A DNA stretch of 64,000 nt from Paramecium octaurelia (lineage: Eukaryota; Ciliophora; Oligohymenophorea; Peniculida; Parameciidae). The DNA lies in contig CAJJDP010000031.1 in assembly GCA_905182995.1 (NCBI GenBank), positions 391,986 through 455,985 on the forward strand, written 5' to 3'. The notes beneath the pieces are model-generated. The model was not told where the DNA came from and did not search any database. It worked only from the letters and a program-made list of their open reading frames with translations. The position numbers and the translations under genes are program-made. Shown piece by piece: positions 47,836 to 61,046 of this stretch (the first letter of the stretch is position 1; each line of letters starts with the position of its first letter).

Positions 47836-48422
47836 TCACTTAATTTTTGCATAGAGTTCTCTGGGAGCTAGTGTCAATTTTGGAGGCTCTCTATTTATAT
47901 TAAATTTTTCTGCATATTTATTGATAAGATCCTGATCAGGATTCCCAAAGCGATTGATCACATCCTCTTTCATGCGACCGTATTTGAGTTCTATTCTGGT
48001 TTTTCTGAGTTCATCCTCGTTTTGAAAGAATTCATTTGATGTAATGTGAGGCTAGCAAAATAATCAATGATTCTACTTACTCTATTAATTTTACGTTGAT
48101 TAAAGTCTTTGCTCGTAGTTAGGTTTTAAGCAGGCGATCGTTCTAGTAGTTTTTTATTGTTTATTTTCTTATCTGTTTTAATACGAAAATTGGTATTTTA
48201 AAGAGGAGGAGCACGTGGCTATCCAACTTAGTGATTGTCCCATTCATCTTCGTTGATTTCCAGTACTCTAAAGTTGCTTCCCCTGAAGTATTGTTATAAA
48301 GTAATCCCATTGATTCTTGGAGCTTGACTTGATTCTTGTCTTTGATGACTTTGTGATACTAATCTACGCTTTTCCATTCGTGAGCATTTAGATGTTTCAG
48401 GACGCATACCTAATTCTTCCAT
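47836..48422 (-). CDS. Unidentified 185-residue basic protein
   Basis: One intron (48052-48080) leaves 186 codons. The N-terminal half is polar and basic (MEKRRLVSQSHQRQ). A central part reads GITLQQYFRGSNFRVLEI-NEDEWDNHQVGQPRAPPL. The C-terminal half, after the intron, is helical (NEFFQNEDELRKTRIELKYG) and ends NREPPKLTLAPRELYAKIK. No membrane segment. The composition suggests a structural or axonemal protein, but I recognise no family. The open frame, intron and same-strand neighbour 29 bp upstream support a real gene. Confidence 0.7.
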
Positions 48423-48451
48423 TTTATTTATTATTAATATTATATAATAAA

Positions 48452-49782
48452 TCAGGGCAAGATCACCTCATCCAAGTCATCGAATATTTTATCAAATTTT
48501 TGCTATTTGTATGTGTATTCAAATAACAAGAGTTTATGAGTATTTACATTTTCACAAGGATCACAGAAACCAAACAGACAAGATTTGGAATACTTGGGTA
48601 AATGCAACTTAGAATTCTTCACATTGAATTGGCATGGCAATGTTACATCAATGATTTCTAACTAAAATAATAGTACTCATGTGTTACATCATTTTGCAAG
48701 TGATACTTTTGTTTATTTTGTTGTTGATTCAACAATTGAATATGTTCTGCATTACCATAATAAGCAAACAGAATCAGTAATCCATTGTTTTCTTTTTCAT
48801 ATCTAAAATTCTATTTAGTTTTGTGTTCTAATAAATTTAATTGATTTCTTGATTGATCAATTCTTTGTTATTTGCTAAGAGGCAGGACTTTAGGTTGTTA
48901 AAAACATTTTAGAATGGAACATGCAATCATAAATCCAAATGCTGCTATCGTATACATCCCCATAAGATCTTCGCAATCAAAACTATAAACAGGTAATTAA
49001 ATCGCAAGCCCAAATTTCTATATACTAATTTGATAATGAGTTTTAAATGATACAAAAGTGCAAATGAACTAGACAAATCCTTGAAATTCATTTTCAGACC
49101 TACTTTCCAATCAAAAACATTAAGCATCACTCCCAATGAAACAGTGTTATTTTATTCCTTTTTTGAAATCTCCTTGTATGCAAACAGCTCAAAGTCCTTT
49201 AACTTGGCCTTCACACCAAAAGTAACTTTTCTTGATTTAAATAAATAAATACGAGAAAGTTCTCAAATCGGTCTTGACATATGGTTTGATAACATCACCA
49301 AATTGTAATGCTAGTTTCAGTTTCTCTTTATTGATAGTCAGAGTGGATTCTTTTAAATTAAAAATAAACTTTTATTATGTTTGATATTTTGAATCAAGAT
49401 TGTAACAATAGGTAAGTGATGAGAAATCGTTAATGTATTTATAGACCGAGAAATCCAAATTCGAGTCTTTGACTTTCCTATTCAATCGAATTCCCAAATG
49501 TAATTATGGGATCAAAGTGTAAATATATTAGAAACTGCAGCAATATTATAATCTTTATTTATTTTCTTTCCAAATTCTTATTTGATTTCCTATTCCTACA
49601 TGATGTTTGAGATTATGAAATATTGTAGTGTAATTTATAAATTGTGATTGATATTCTCTCTTTTTGAATCTACAAATAATTGGAAATGTTTTCATTCTAT
49701 TTTCAAAATAATCCTGATAGAAGATCTTCTTGGCTTAGTCTTCTTACTCTTGGAAACGATTTGGCTGAGCAGCAATAATCAT
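48452..49782 (-). CDS. DNAJC11-type mitochondrial protein lacking a J domain
   Basis: Introns 49231-49252, 49069-49103 (35 nt) and 48662-48687 give 415 residues. The C-terminal DUF3395 block is clear: LEIIDVTLPCQFNVKNSKL, then SCLFGFCDPCEN and LLLFEYTYKQQ. Ahead of it lie a membrane segment (MGMYTIAAFGFMIACSILKCF) and a long region of alternating strands like the DNAJC11 barrel-like middle. DNAJC11 works in the mitochondrial intermembrane bridging complex with MICOS and SAM. The expected N-terminal J domain with HPD is absent, and there is no space for it: the upstream gene ends 34 bp away. The start is the first ATG in frame. Confidence 0.75.
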
Positions 49783-49816
49783 TTAATAAATTATAATTGT
49801 GATAATAATAAACTAG

Positions 49817-51137
49817 TCAATATTATTGAAATGTGCTTAATCCCTTGAGATGCTAAGGTCTATGCTAAACGACATCTAATTAAATGTTCTCTCCAATGTC
49901 ATCCATACTGTTTTCAGTAGACTAATTGTAAAATTTCTTCTCCATCACTCCTCTTTCATAAGTTTATTCATATTGCAAATCCTAGAAATTCAGAGGCTCC
50001 AAATTTTCTTTGTTGATATCACTCACTGCCTTATGATGCTAAAATAGAATATTTAAGATATCTTACTTTACGATCAGACTAGGATTGTTAAGCAATAGAA
50101 ATGTTTGGCTATTGTCTATTTGGAACCTTGATACTTTTCTTGAATGCAAATTGATTCAGAACCTTTATTCTGACTGAAAAACTCAAAAATTCTTCAATCT
50201 ATCTTGTACTGACTCTTAATTTGAGATCGATTTCATCATTGTAATTTTCCAATACTGTCCTAGCTCTTTGAAATTCCGAAAAAATCTCATATAATGATAA
50301 GCAATCCAAATTTGGTATTGTAGCATATTGATCAATCAATTATTCGATCTCTTACCTGACGAATACCTGGAATCGAAGTAAATCCTGATATACTAAATCC
50401 TAATAGATCTTATATTTAATATTCTTGCATTCCAACAATTTCAAACCCATTAACATCACATTCTATATCTTATAGATCCAAATATATCTCAATTTGACAT
50501 CCTCCGGTTCCTCAAATGGATATTGTAAATCCTTACAAGATTGATAGACCAATTAATTAACTGATAATTTCTAGAGGAACGAGTAGTAAATAATACAAAA
50601 AATCTTAGCCTTTAACTGACTTGAAACTAATTAGGCTTCTGTTTTTTAAACAGGGTTCTTAAGTTGCTCGTTCATTTCTATTCTTGTTCTCCTCTTCTCT
50701 TTCACTTACTCAGTCTTTCCCTGAAATTAGGAGGGCTAAGTAATGGGAGATTATTGGGGAAAGAAACTAGATGTACTGGCTTCACATATCATTCTTTCGA
50801 TAAGAATGAAGCTTTCCTTGTTCTCGGTCATTAATTTATCTAACCAATAAATTGGAGGTCCTCTCAACTATCCACACACTGAATCATCAGAAATATTGGC
50901 ATGAATTACGAATAATAAATTCAATAGATGCTCTGCCTTGGGTTAGTAATTCTCCACATTTTCTTTTGATCTTAAGAGATTGAAAACAACTGCTGGGTAT
51001 CTCTTCATTAAAGATCCAAAATATTCACAAGCCACATCAAAATCCTTTTGAGACTTGGGTTTCAATAAAATTCCCAATGATTCTAGCATTTCATCCTTCG
51101 ATTTGAATAACTTTGTAAACTTTTAAAGTAACGACAT
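49817..51137 (-). CDS. Unidentified 430-residue helical protein
   Basis: One intron (50039-50066, 28 nt) leaves 431 codons. The N-terminal 150 residues are helical and regular (FDVACEYFGSLMKRYPAVVF, then HLLNLLFVIHANISDD and RGPPIYWLDKLMTENKESF). A Ser/Pro/Gln linker follows, then a second helical region (about 215-370) and a charged end. There is no membrane segment or catalytic motif. It could be an armadillo- or HEAT-like adaptor, but I cannot name it. The next same-strand gene starts 34 bp after its stop. Confidence 0.75.
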
Positions 51138-51535
51138 TTAATTAATAAAATATTATCAGTTATTATCATAACTACTCTCTAATTAAATCTAATATATGCC
51201 ATCACAATCCATTCATTTTCTATTCACTTAAATTATAACACATATGCTTTAATTGTTGACAACTCAATTTAGATCGCATCATAAAATAGAAATTTGAATT
51301 TATTGGATTTTATTTAAATTCTTCTTTTTATTAATAATTTACTCTATTCTGAGTACTAGTGAATTATTATTAAAGATAAACTTATACATAAATATAGTAA
51401 TTATGAATACATGTTAATAGAGCTTATAAAAATAAAGAAGAGTATGGTTTATAATATACAAAACTACTTTGAAATATTTATTTATTACATCTTATTGATT
51501 TATGGGAATAAATATATAGATATATGAACTAAATA
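51138..51535. other. AT-rich intergenic region
   Basis: About 400 bases with no supportable gene, between the PSMD7 stop and the start of the unidentified 430-residue gene. Confidence 0.5.
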
Positions 51536-52481
51536 TCACTTTACTTTTTTCTCTTATTAAGCTTAATTATTGATTAAATTGTGATAGGCGATGATACTTC
51601 TCATCAAAGAGGCCAGATATATGGTCAACATATTGTCATTATTTTTGGTAGTGAATGCTTGAACTACGTCTTATGAACCCAAATTTGGCAAGTAATTAAG
51701 GATTTCCTAGAGTTATTATGATTAGTACTTGTAGATTGTTGATAATGAGTTAATTAGGTTTGACTTTGCCTTATTAAATGAGAGTTAAGTATTATTGAAT
51801 TTGAGCAATCTTCTTATTCATTCCTTTGACTCCATTGATCTTTTGTTCTGCCTTGGCTGAAAGTGATTGAGTGTCTACATTATTGATTTCTCTTAAAAGT
51901 TATTCAACTCCGATTTCTTCAGGTTCAAATGCTTGTACAGTGGAGGGGATGTGCACAAAGTTTTAAATTATTTCTCCTGATTTAGAGATTTCATCGACTG
52001 ATGTATAGGCTTCAGTTGGAAGTGATAATGGATCAAATTGATGAACATCGATGATCACAAAAATTGGAGTAGAGGTGTACTTGTAAAATATTTGATTGAT
52101 TTGAATGTCATTGGGTTTGAATCTTGATCCTGTAGAATACCATCCAACTATCTTCTCATTTATGTTAATCTAGAGCATTATGAAATGATGATCATTACTT
52201 TTCTATGTAATTCAAATAGTGTTTCATTGTAAATGTGATCCAAATACCAAATATTCTAATCCTTTGGATCCTCCTCAAATGGAAGAGCATAACTGTTAGT
52301 GATATCAATCACACCATCAGCCTTTCTTTCACCTAAGATTCAAATTGGATTATGTACCCAACAATGCACCGACCACTCTGGGTTGTTGCGTTTTGGAAAT
52401 GATACGATTATAGTGATCTACTACTGAGATCAACACAAGGGGATGGATAATTACAAGAGGTGGCTTATTCGCGATTGACAT
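51536..52481 (-). CDS. PSMD7: 26S proteasome regulatory subunit Rpn8 (PSMD7)
   Basis: Introns 52333-52357, 52170-52198 and 51707-51728 give 289 residues. The MPN domain starts [18 protein letters not shown] and has [13 protein letters not shown]-like [28 protein letters not shown] and [19 protein letters not shown]. The C-terminal helices include [19 protein letters not shown] and [20 protein letters not shown]. As in all Rpn8, the metal-binding JAMM residues are absent; it pairs with the active deubiquitinase Rpn11 in the proteasome lid. The long Lys/Glu tail of animal PSMD7 is missing. Confidence 0.95.
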
Positions 52482-52621
52482 TTTTAATTAATTATTTAAT
52501 TGTCGAACACCAGTATAATCATTTTAATACTTTCATCATTTCTTTAATTACTAAATAAAACTACAATCATCAATTGCTGCATAACTTCCTCCTCTTATAA
52601 AATAATTGTAATTTTTATTAA

Positions 52622-54186
52622 ATGTCTTCACAATACCCCAATTACTTGGACTATGAAGATGACTACGAAAGACACTATCAGAAACTCACCAAAGGGCCCT
52701 TCTTAGACGAAATCTCCATGGATGAAGCAGAGTCTTACTTCTATGTATTAACATCAATAATATATCATAGTACAACATCATCACCACCAATCTTATCAAT
52801 TACACCTTCAAGTACATCCAAAGCTAAATCCATAAGAACATCACTCTTGAAACCTACATAGTTTAGCACCCCACCCAATTCGAAGAAATTAGAACCAGAA
52901 TTCCACAATTTGCTATTGTTATTACTTTTAAGGGAATGAAATACGGAGGGATGCTTTGGGATACTTTGAATGAATAGATATTCCTTATCAATGGAAATTC
53001 TTAACTTGAAGATGCTTTTACAGATTAACAGATATATCACATTAAATCCTATTCGAAAGATCTTCTCTCTGTTATTGCTGCAGTATTCATTCGAATCTTA
53101 AACAATAAGAGTAAAGATTTATCGAAGATTGATTCAATCTTTCAAGAATGCATAGATCACGCTCTCATCAAATGGGTTTTACTAAAATAATATCGAATCA
53201 AATAGATGAAATAAAAGGGCGAGTCATATTCAAGAATTTTAGATGACAATTTCTTAAAGGAAATTAATTCATCATAAAGTCATTCAAATTTAAAGTCGAA
53301 AAAGTAAACATACTTATTACCTTTGACCTAAATGAATAATCAATCCAAATCCTTCTCTGAATTGGCTTAAGCAGACAATCAACCTGAAAATAAAAGGAGA
53401 CAACCTACATCCCAATCAAGACACAGATCTTTACTCAAAATTGATAACCAACCTAATTTAGGTTAAGTATAAAAATAAGAATTAGTATAAAATTAGGAGC
53501 ATGGATAAAAATAAGCATATGGATAACAATAGGGATACTAATAAAAATAATAAGACTTAATGTAAAAATAGGAATATCAATAAAAATTAGAATAAGTATA
53601 GACATAAAAATAGGAACAAGAATAAAAATAATAAAATTATAAATAAAATTAGACACTTTCACTTAATAAAACTCCCAAGTCTTATAAAATTAATATACAA
53701 GAACCCTCAAATGATAATATTGATCTTATTAAAGAGTCCATTTCAGTAAAAGACTTTCTTGATGGTATGAATAATTTAAAACAGCACATTGTCAATAAAG
53801 ATCCTAAGGATTAAAATATTGCAACAACCTATCCCTATTACAGTCCTGAATAAGTACTCAAATTAAAGTTTGATGATTTAGAAGGTATGTTATAGGATCA
53901 AGTAAAAGGGAAGAAAAACAGTATGAATTACGCGAAGCCAATCGAGAAGCTACTGCATCTCTTAAAATATTATTCAAAATACAACCCCTATCAATATGAA
54001 ATCATCGTCAATCAATATTCTGATTTCATTCAAGATAAAGTATTACCTACCATTATTTAAGCTGTTAGAGAACATGGGCTTGCCAAGAGCTGTATAGAAT
54101 ACTCACAAAACATTTTAGTCTTCTCCCATCCCAACCTCTAAATCTATAGGGAGAGACTAGAAAATGGATCAAGATCCAGTTATTGA
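52622..54186 (+). CDS. Unidentified 512-residue protein, frame continues past its TGA
   Basis: One intron (52747?-52783 region; best fit is a 26-nt GTATTA...TAG starting after FY near residue 42) leaves 513 codons. Residues 1-190 form a globular part (IPQFAIVITFKGMKYGGMLW). Residues about 280-345 are a Gln/Lys repeat tract. Residues 360-512 are helical (LKQHIVNKDPKD; PIEKLLHLLKYYSKYNPYQY). The TGA at 54184-54186 follows NGSRSSY, but the same frame goes on for another 160 coding-like codons. I do not recognise the family. Confidence 0.65.
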
Positions 54187-54898
54187 TCTGAAGAACAATT
54201 AAAAGATCTATTTGACGGAGTATAATCAGCTGAAAGACTCCTTAATTCTATCTTAGAACTTAATGGATATTTATTTCAAGTATTTGTAGGAAACATTTTA
54301 GAGAGTTCTAATACTGCCTTTAGAATTTTATTAGATTTTGAGCTAGAATGTGGTCAAGTAAAGAAACATCAATAAATAGTTAGGGCAAGAAGTTTTACGG
54401 ATCGATATTAAGGGAGAAACAACACAATATTTGATTTATTTGATTAGATTTTCATTCCAATCTAGTTAACTAAGAATGAGTATGTGTGTGTGTACATAGA
54501 TTTTAATTATAAAATAATGTATTACATTAACACTTTAGAGAGAAATGAGAGTAGAGCATTAATTTATAATTTTTAGGGAAGTTTCCATTGCGCGTAGAAA
54601 TATTAGATATGCCCATAATGTAATTTATTGTAAAATTTATAAAAAATGAATACAATGTTAAGGTCATGAAATCGTTTAATATTTTAAATTGGAGTATTTT
54701 TAGTATTGATAACATTTGAAAGAATTTGTGGAATTTCAGAACGAATATGCTCAAGATATCACTCATAGCGGTTTAGTGCTGGTGTACATTATTGATTCGA
54801 TTTGCAATCATGAAAATGTATTGGGAAACATGTAAAGATTGAAAATGTTCATGAGTAAAATTTTGGTTGTAATAAAAAAATTACGAATCGAAAGATGA
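54187..54898 (+). CDS. Downstream continuation, possible Ulp1-like fold remnant
   Basis: The frame immediately after the TGA at 54184 reads SEEQLKDLFDGVQSAERLLN, with helices, then FDQIFIPIQLTKNEYVCVYI and DFNYKIMYYINTL, before TGA at 54667-54669. A further frame (about 54725-54898) has EFQNEYAQDITHSGLVLVYI. The order of these strands resembles a Ulp1/SENP cysteine protease, but the places of the catalytic His and Cys hold other residues (EYVC and HSGL), so it would be inactive. No ATG opens this region early, so it is probably part of the gene at 52622. An unseen intron joins the two later pieces. Confidence 0.4.
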
Positions 54899-54994
54899 TG
54901 TTCATTATATGATGAATTTTATTTAATTAATACTGATTATTAGTACATTTTTATAAATTTATATATAAAAAGTTGAATAAAAATAATAATATTT

Positions 54995-56536
54995 ATGAAT
55001 CCAGATATGCCTGTCCATGTGCAAAGTAAATCTGAAATTCCATATTGTTTCGTAGATCTCAAATATGAAGACTTTGACATCATAAAGCCTTTAGGAAAAG
55101 GAGCCTATAGTGAAGTAGTGTTGGCTAAGAACAAACTCACTGGACATGAATCAGCCCTTAAAATTGTGGACAAGAATTTCCTCCTTAAAGTAAGCATTTC
55201 CCATTAATAATGTAGGAGAAAAAGATGCATCATGCATGCATTGAGAGAGAAGTGCTGGGTAATTTGAGACACAAAGGAATCATTAAATTATTCAATGCAT
55301 TTGAAGAACACGATAAATTATATTACTCACTTGAAGTGTTAACTGATGGTAATTTGTTAGAATACATGAACAGTAATTCATATTTGTAATGCTTAGGGCA
55401 TGTTTTGAATGATTCAATAATAAAATTCTATGCAGCTGAATTGTTGCTAATTCTTGAATATTTGCACCAGAATGGGTTGGTCCATCGAGATGTCAAGCCA
55501 GAGAATATTCTATTGACCAAGGATAAACATTTAAAACTTATTGATTTTGGAACAGTATTTGTTTATGATCATACTAAAATTGACATCGGAAATAAACTAG
55601 AGGATATAAGAATTTAATATCAAAAGCAAAGGTCTCCCTCTTTAAATGATTTTGAGAAACCTGCAATTAGGTATTGCAGAGATTCTAGTTTTGTGGGCAC
55701 ATCCGAATACTTGTGTCCTGAACTAGTTGATTACAATGTAATTGGTCCATAAGCTGATTTATGGGCTTTAGGATGTTTCATTTATCAATTATATACAAAT
55801 AAAACTCCATTCTATTCAGAAAATGAATTTGAATTGTTTAATAACATAAGCCAATGTTCATGGTCACAAGAATAAAGCATACCGAATGATGCTTTGGATC
55901 TCATCAAGATTTTACTCGATAAGGATCCTTCAAAAAGATTTCATGGAGAGTTTGATGGTATTTAAATAATAATATCATTGCTAGATTGCCAGTATAATTA
56001 TGATAGTCTCAAGCAACATCAATTTTTTAGAGGAATTAATTTTAAATAGATGTGGTTGTAAGATGTCCCTTTTATAAATACAGCCACCACATATAAAAGA
56101 AAGGTGAGTAGAATTCAAACTACCTTTGTTGAAAACAATTTAACCTCTCGGGATAAATTTGATGTTAGAGGAATTTCTGTGACAAAACACAAGGCAGATT
56201 CTATAGTAATATAAGGGCAATTAGATAAGGAACATGGAGTTCTATTTATGACTCAGTTCTCTCTTAGACATGCAAGTATTGTATGCTAAGATGGGAAGGC
56301 AAGTTTTATCTATATTAATCCTTAATTAAACAATAAAAAGGTATTATTTTGAAGTTAATTATTAGACAATAATACCCTTAAATTAGTTTACTTCATGCAA
56401 GTTGTTAGGGAAAGGGAAATTCATTGTTGGTGATAGAAATAAAAAGAAATACATTTTCAAGTAGAGAGAAAATAACGTACCAGCTCAACAATGGGTTAAC
56501 TTAATTAACAAATATATCAAATCCAATCATTATTGA
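54995..56536 (+). CDS. PDPK1: 3-phosphoinositide-dependent kinase 1 (PDK1)
   Basis: Introns 55190-55215, 55958-55984 and 56341-56365 give 487 residues. The kinase domain (about 25-340) has [32 protein letters not shown] and LIDFGTVF (DFGT as in PDK1), then the activation segment [15 protein letters not shown] and [14 protein letters not shown]. An insert before the activation segment is longer than usual. The C-terminal 130 residues have the strand pattern of the PDK1 PH domain, ending [15 protein letters not shown]1 phosphorylates the activation loops of AGC kinases such as PKB, S6K and PKC at PIP3-bearing membranes. The 27-nt second intron is in frame and without TGA, so it may be retained. 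Confidence 0.9.
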
Positions 56537-56711
56537 TTGGAATTTATTTATTACATAACAAATATACATTAGAAATGTTTTAACATTAATCACAATTAAA
56601 TTTTATTTTTATATATATACTAATATCGATCATAATGATGCATCTAATGTGAATCCAATTGGGACTGGTAAGAAACCTTATTTGGCTGGTAATGATCCGT
56701 CGAGTGGTACT

Positions 56712-57636
56712 TCAGTTGATAGAGTCCAATTGAATCTACACATACACTATGATTTTGTACCTGTCATTAAGTTTTCCTTTTCCACTCAAACCAAGTTTCT
56801 TTTATGTCAAATTTATTCTTGCTTTGACATCAACTTTTTCTACTTTTGTGGCGACTCCAGCCAAAGCATTCAATTAAGATTTAGCTAAGTTGTATTCTGC
56901 CTCTAATCCGAAAGTGTTTTTATTTTTTCTGTAAACAAGATCAAAAATTAGTTTTCCTTGTAGTAATTAATTCACTTTTTTGGGATTGTGTGGATCTTAA
57001 GTCAAGTGTCTGAAAAAGACATCATAATTCTATGAAAGACGTCCAATAAGGAAGTCGAATCTTCTCACTGCAAATTCATTTGAGACTTGAACATCTTCTG
57101 CAAATACTGAGACCCAATTGTTATTCCTCCAAAGGGTTCTGCTGAAAGCATTCACGACACTGTTTGGATTGTATTCGAAACCTAATTTATTTATGAATAT
57201 CTACGTATGTGATTAGTCAATTATTTGAATTAAGCAACACCACCAAATCTGAGTACTGCTTATCCCAAGTGAGAGCTGCCTAATTTGGCATTGGCAAATA
57301 GATTAAGACTTCCATTGCTTCCAACTTTGGCTACTTCTCCAAAGTCTATGTGGACTTTAGCTCCATCTTCTCTTGTGGCAATTTGGAAGAAATATCTTAT
57401 GTTATTTTCATAAACTCTTACTTCTAGTATGGGAATTGGAATTTAGTCTCTTGCTTAGATTATTATTTGCTAAGATCTAACCATCCCTTGTAGTTGGCAG
57501 TCCCCAAATTTTTTGTGTTTCCCTTAAATTTGAGGTTCAACTTTCCAGTTGAATAGTCATCCTCCAAGACCTTCTTGTAAGAATGATCTCCTAAGCCAGT
57601 AAGAGGAGCTGGGTTTAATGATTCTGGGGTAGCCAT
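56712..57636 (-). CDS. Mitochondrial porin VDAC
   Basis: Introns 57396-57421 and 57182-57204 give 291 residues, within the usual 280-295. The N-terminal helix region (PAPLTGLGDHSYKKVLEDDY) is followed by about nineteen amphipathic strands with alternating hydrophobic residues (YFFQIATREDGAKVHIDFGE; KLIFDLVYRKNKNTFGLEAE; GLSGKGKLNDRYKIIVYVQI at the end). Porin_3 proteins form the metabolite channel of the mitochondrial outer membrane. The sequence is diverged, as ciliate VDACs are, but length, start and strand pattern agree. Confidence 0.8.
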
Positions 57637-58130
57637 TCTAAAATATCTTTTATTATTTTTATTTATCAATTAATTTCACACGATTTAGCTAAATTACTTC
57701 ACTTGCAATAACTTTCCATTAATTCTTATTTTAAACTCACCCTAACATTATTTCAACTCTCCTTTTGTTCATTAACCACTACAAGCCTATTCAATTGTCA
57801 CAAACAAAAACCTTTAATTCTCATCCTAACAGGTTTTTCTTGGATTTTTGTGACTAATCAAAGGATGGGAGTGCGCCAATAATTAGAGCATACCATTACC
57901 TAGATATAAAATTATTATTGTTTATTTTCCCATTATAAAAACAATGACAAATTTATAATATAAGGTGATTTTTCATTTATCCGATCTATTTACAGCCATG
58001 TGTTAATTCTAATATTAAGAGCATTTCTTAAATGATGATCTGAATACATAAATGTCGGAAATGGAATGTAAATTAAATATTGTGTGGGCAGAAATAATGA
58101 TTATAGAGATTAATAATAATTTTTGAAATA
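57637..58130. other. AT-rich intergenic region
   Basis: About 490 bases without a defensible gene; contains the VDAC upstream region and the 3' flank of the CDPK. Confidence 0.5.
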
Positions 58131-59753
<1,623 letters not shown>

Positions 59754-59876
59754 AACATCTACAAATACCTGTATCAATTGTCTGATTATTGCAGCATGTA
59801 TTCCCCATGTATTATTTAATTTAATATGTACAGGAATCTATTCATTCAGACACCTTTGATCTAATCCCCTCCTTCC

Positions 59877-60500
59877 ATGTTTGTACCCTACCATTCTCCC
59901 AACAGAACCTTCTCTCCTGCCACCTCCTGTCTGCACACTCAAGGCTCTCCCAATTCGCCACTCTTGTATGATCGATATTCGTCTCAACACCGACCGGACT
60001 CTAATGTTTATTGTAAGCCCATAAATTTTATCGTCCTAGTTAAATCCAACGAACCTGCTCATAGTTCTTGCTTCCCTGAACAATCCAACATAGTTCGACA
60101 AAGGAGTCATTTTTCGAAAGCAAACCAAAGTCCTAAGAAAGCACAAGACATCTCACACAAAATCGACTATCTTGATGGCTCAACGTACTATGGCGAAACC
60201 AAGAATTAAATGAGACATGGCAAAGGTACACTCTACAGTTCTGAAAACCATTTAATTTATATCGGAGAATGGAAAGAAGATAAGTATCATGGCTTAGGAA
60301 TTTTGAACAAAGGGAATATCAGATACAAAGGTTATTTCGAAGATGGCTTGGTAAGTGGAGAAGCCATTGAAGAAACCAAAACTTTTAAATTCTATGGTTT
60401 CTTTAAAAAAGGCAAGCGAAATGGTCCAGGTTCTCTACTAAGTAGAAATCATCTCACACAAGGCATTTGGAAGGATAACCTCCTTTAAGAACTGTGTTGA
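59877..60500 (+). CDS. MORN-repeat protein
   Basis: A single exon of 207 residues. The first 95 residues are Ser/Pro-rich and disordered. The rest has four to five MORN units: DGSTYYGETKNQMRHGKGTL, YIGEWKEDKYHGLGIL, YKGYFEDGLVSGEA and FYGFFKKGKRNGPGSLL. MORN repeats form flat beta sheets that bind lipids or partner proteins; in ciliates they occur in radial-spoke proteins and cortical structures. The number here is too small to assign a subunit. It is divergent from the CDPK with 123 bp between starts. Confidence 0.88.
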
Positions 60501-61046
60501 ACTCTATCTTAAAATAAACCAGATCTTCTGTGATTTATATAAATTAAATATATGAAACATAATTGAATGTCCTTCCATATTAGCTTCAAATCAACTGAAT
60601 AACTCAACCTAATAAACTTTCAAATTTTACAAGGTTTGAATATCGATAGACGCAATTTAAAATCAAAGGGCATTTTCTATTTATAATTATTCAGTAAAGT
60701 TATAAAGATTACTAAATTAAATATAACATTTTATTTGTGGGTTAATGATGACACTTAGGATATATTCAGTAGTCTTCTAAAATTAGCAAAAATATCTTAA
60801 TCCATAATTTGTTAAAGCAATTTCAGTAAAATCTTAATTTTAGAGATAAGTATTTCTGAAATAAATCTTGAACTTATCATATTATTATTTATATAATAAG
60901 AAATATCTCAGAAGATATAGTACATGTGAATTTACAAGAAATAATGGATTCAAAAGTAAATATATTAAATTTAGAGATTCTTTCAAAATAGATATAAATC
61001 AAACATCATTATAGAGTAATGTATTATGTTATATGATTTTAATAGA
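60501..61046. other. AT-rich intergenic region
   Basis: About 545 bases between convergent stops; no defensible frame. Confidence 0.5.

Noticed and set aside
53453-53662. Hydrophobic minus-strand frame rich in Ile, Phe and Val
   Set aside because: It is the complement of the Gln/Lys repeat tract of the plus-strand gene; TAA/TAG Gln codons read backwards give Leu, Ile and Phe.
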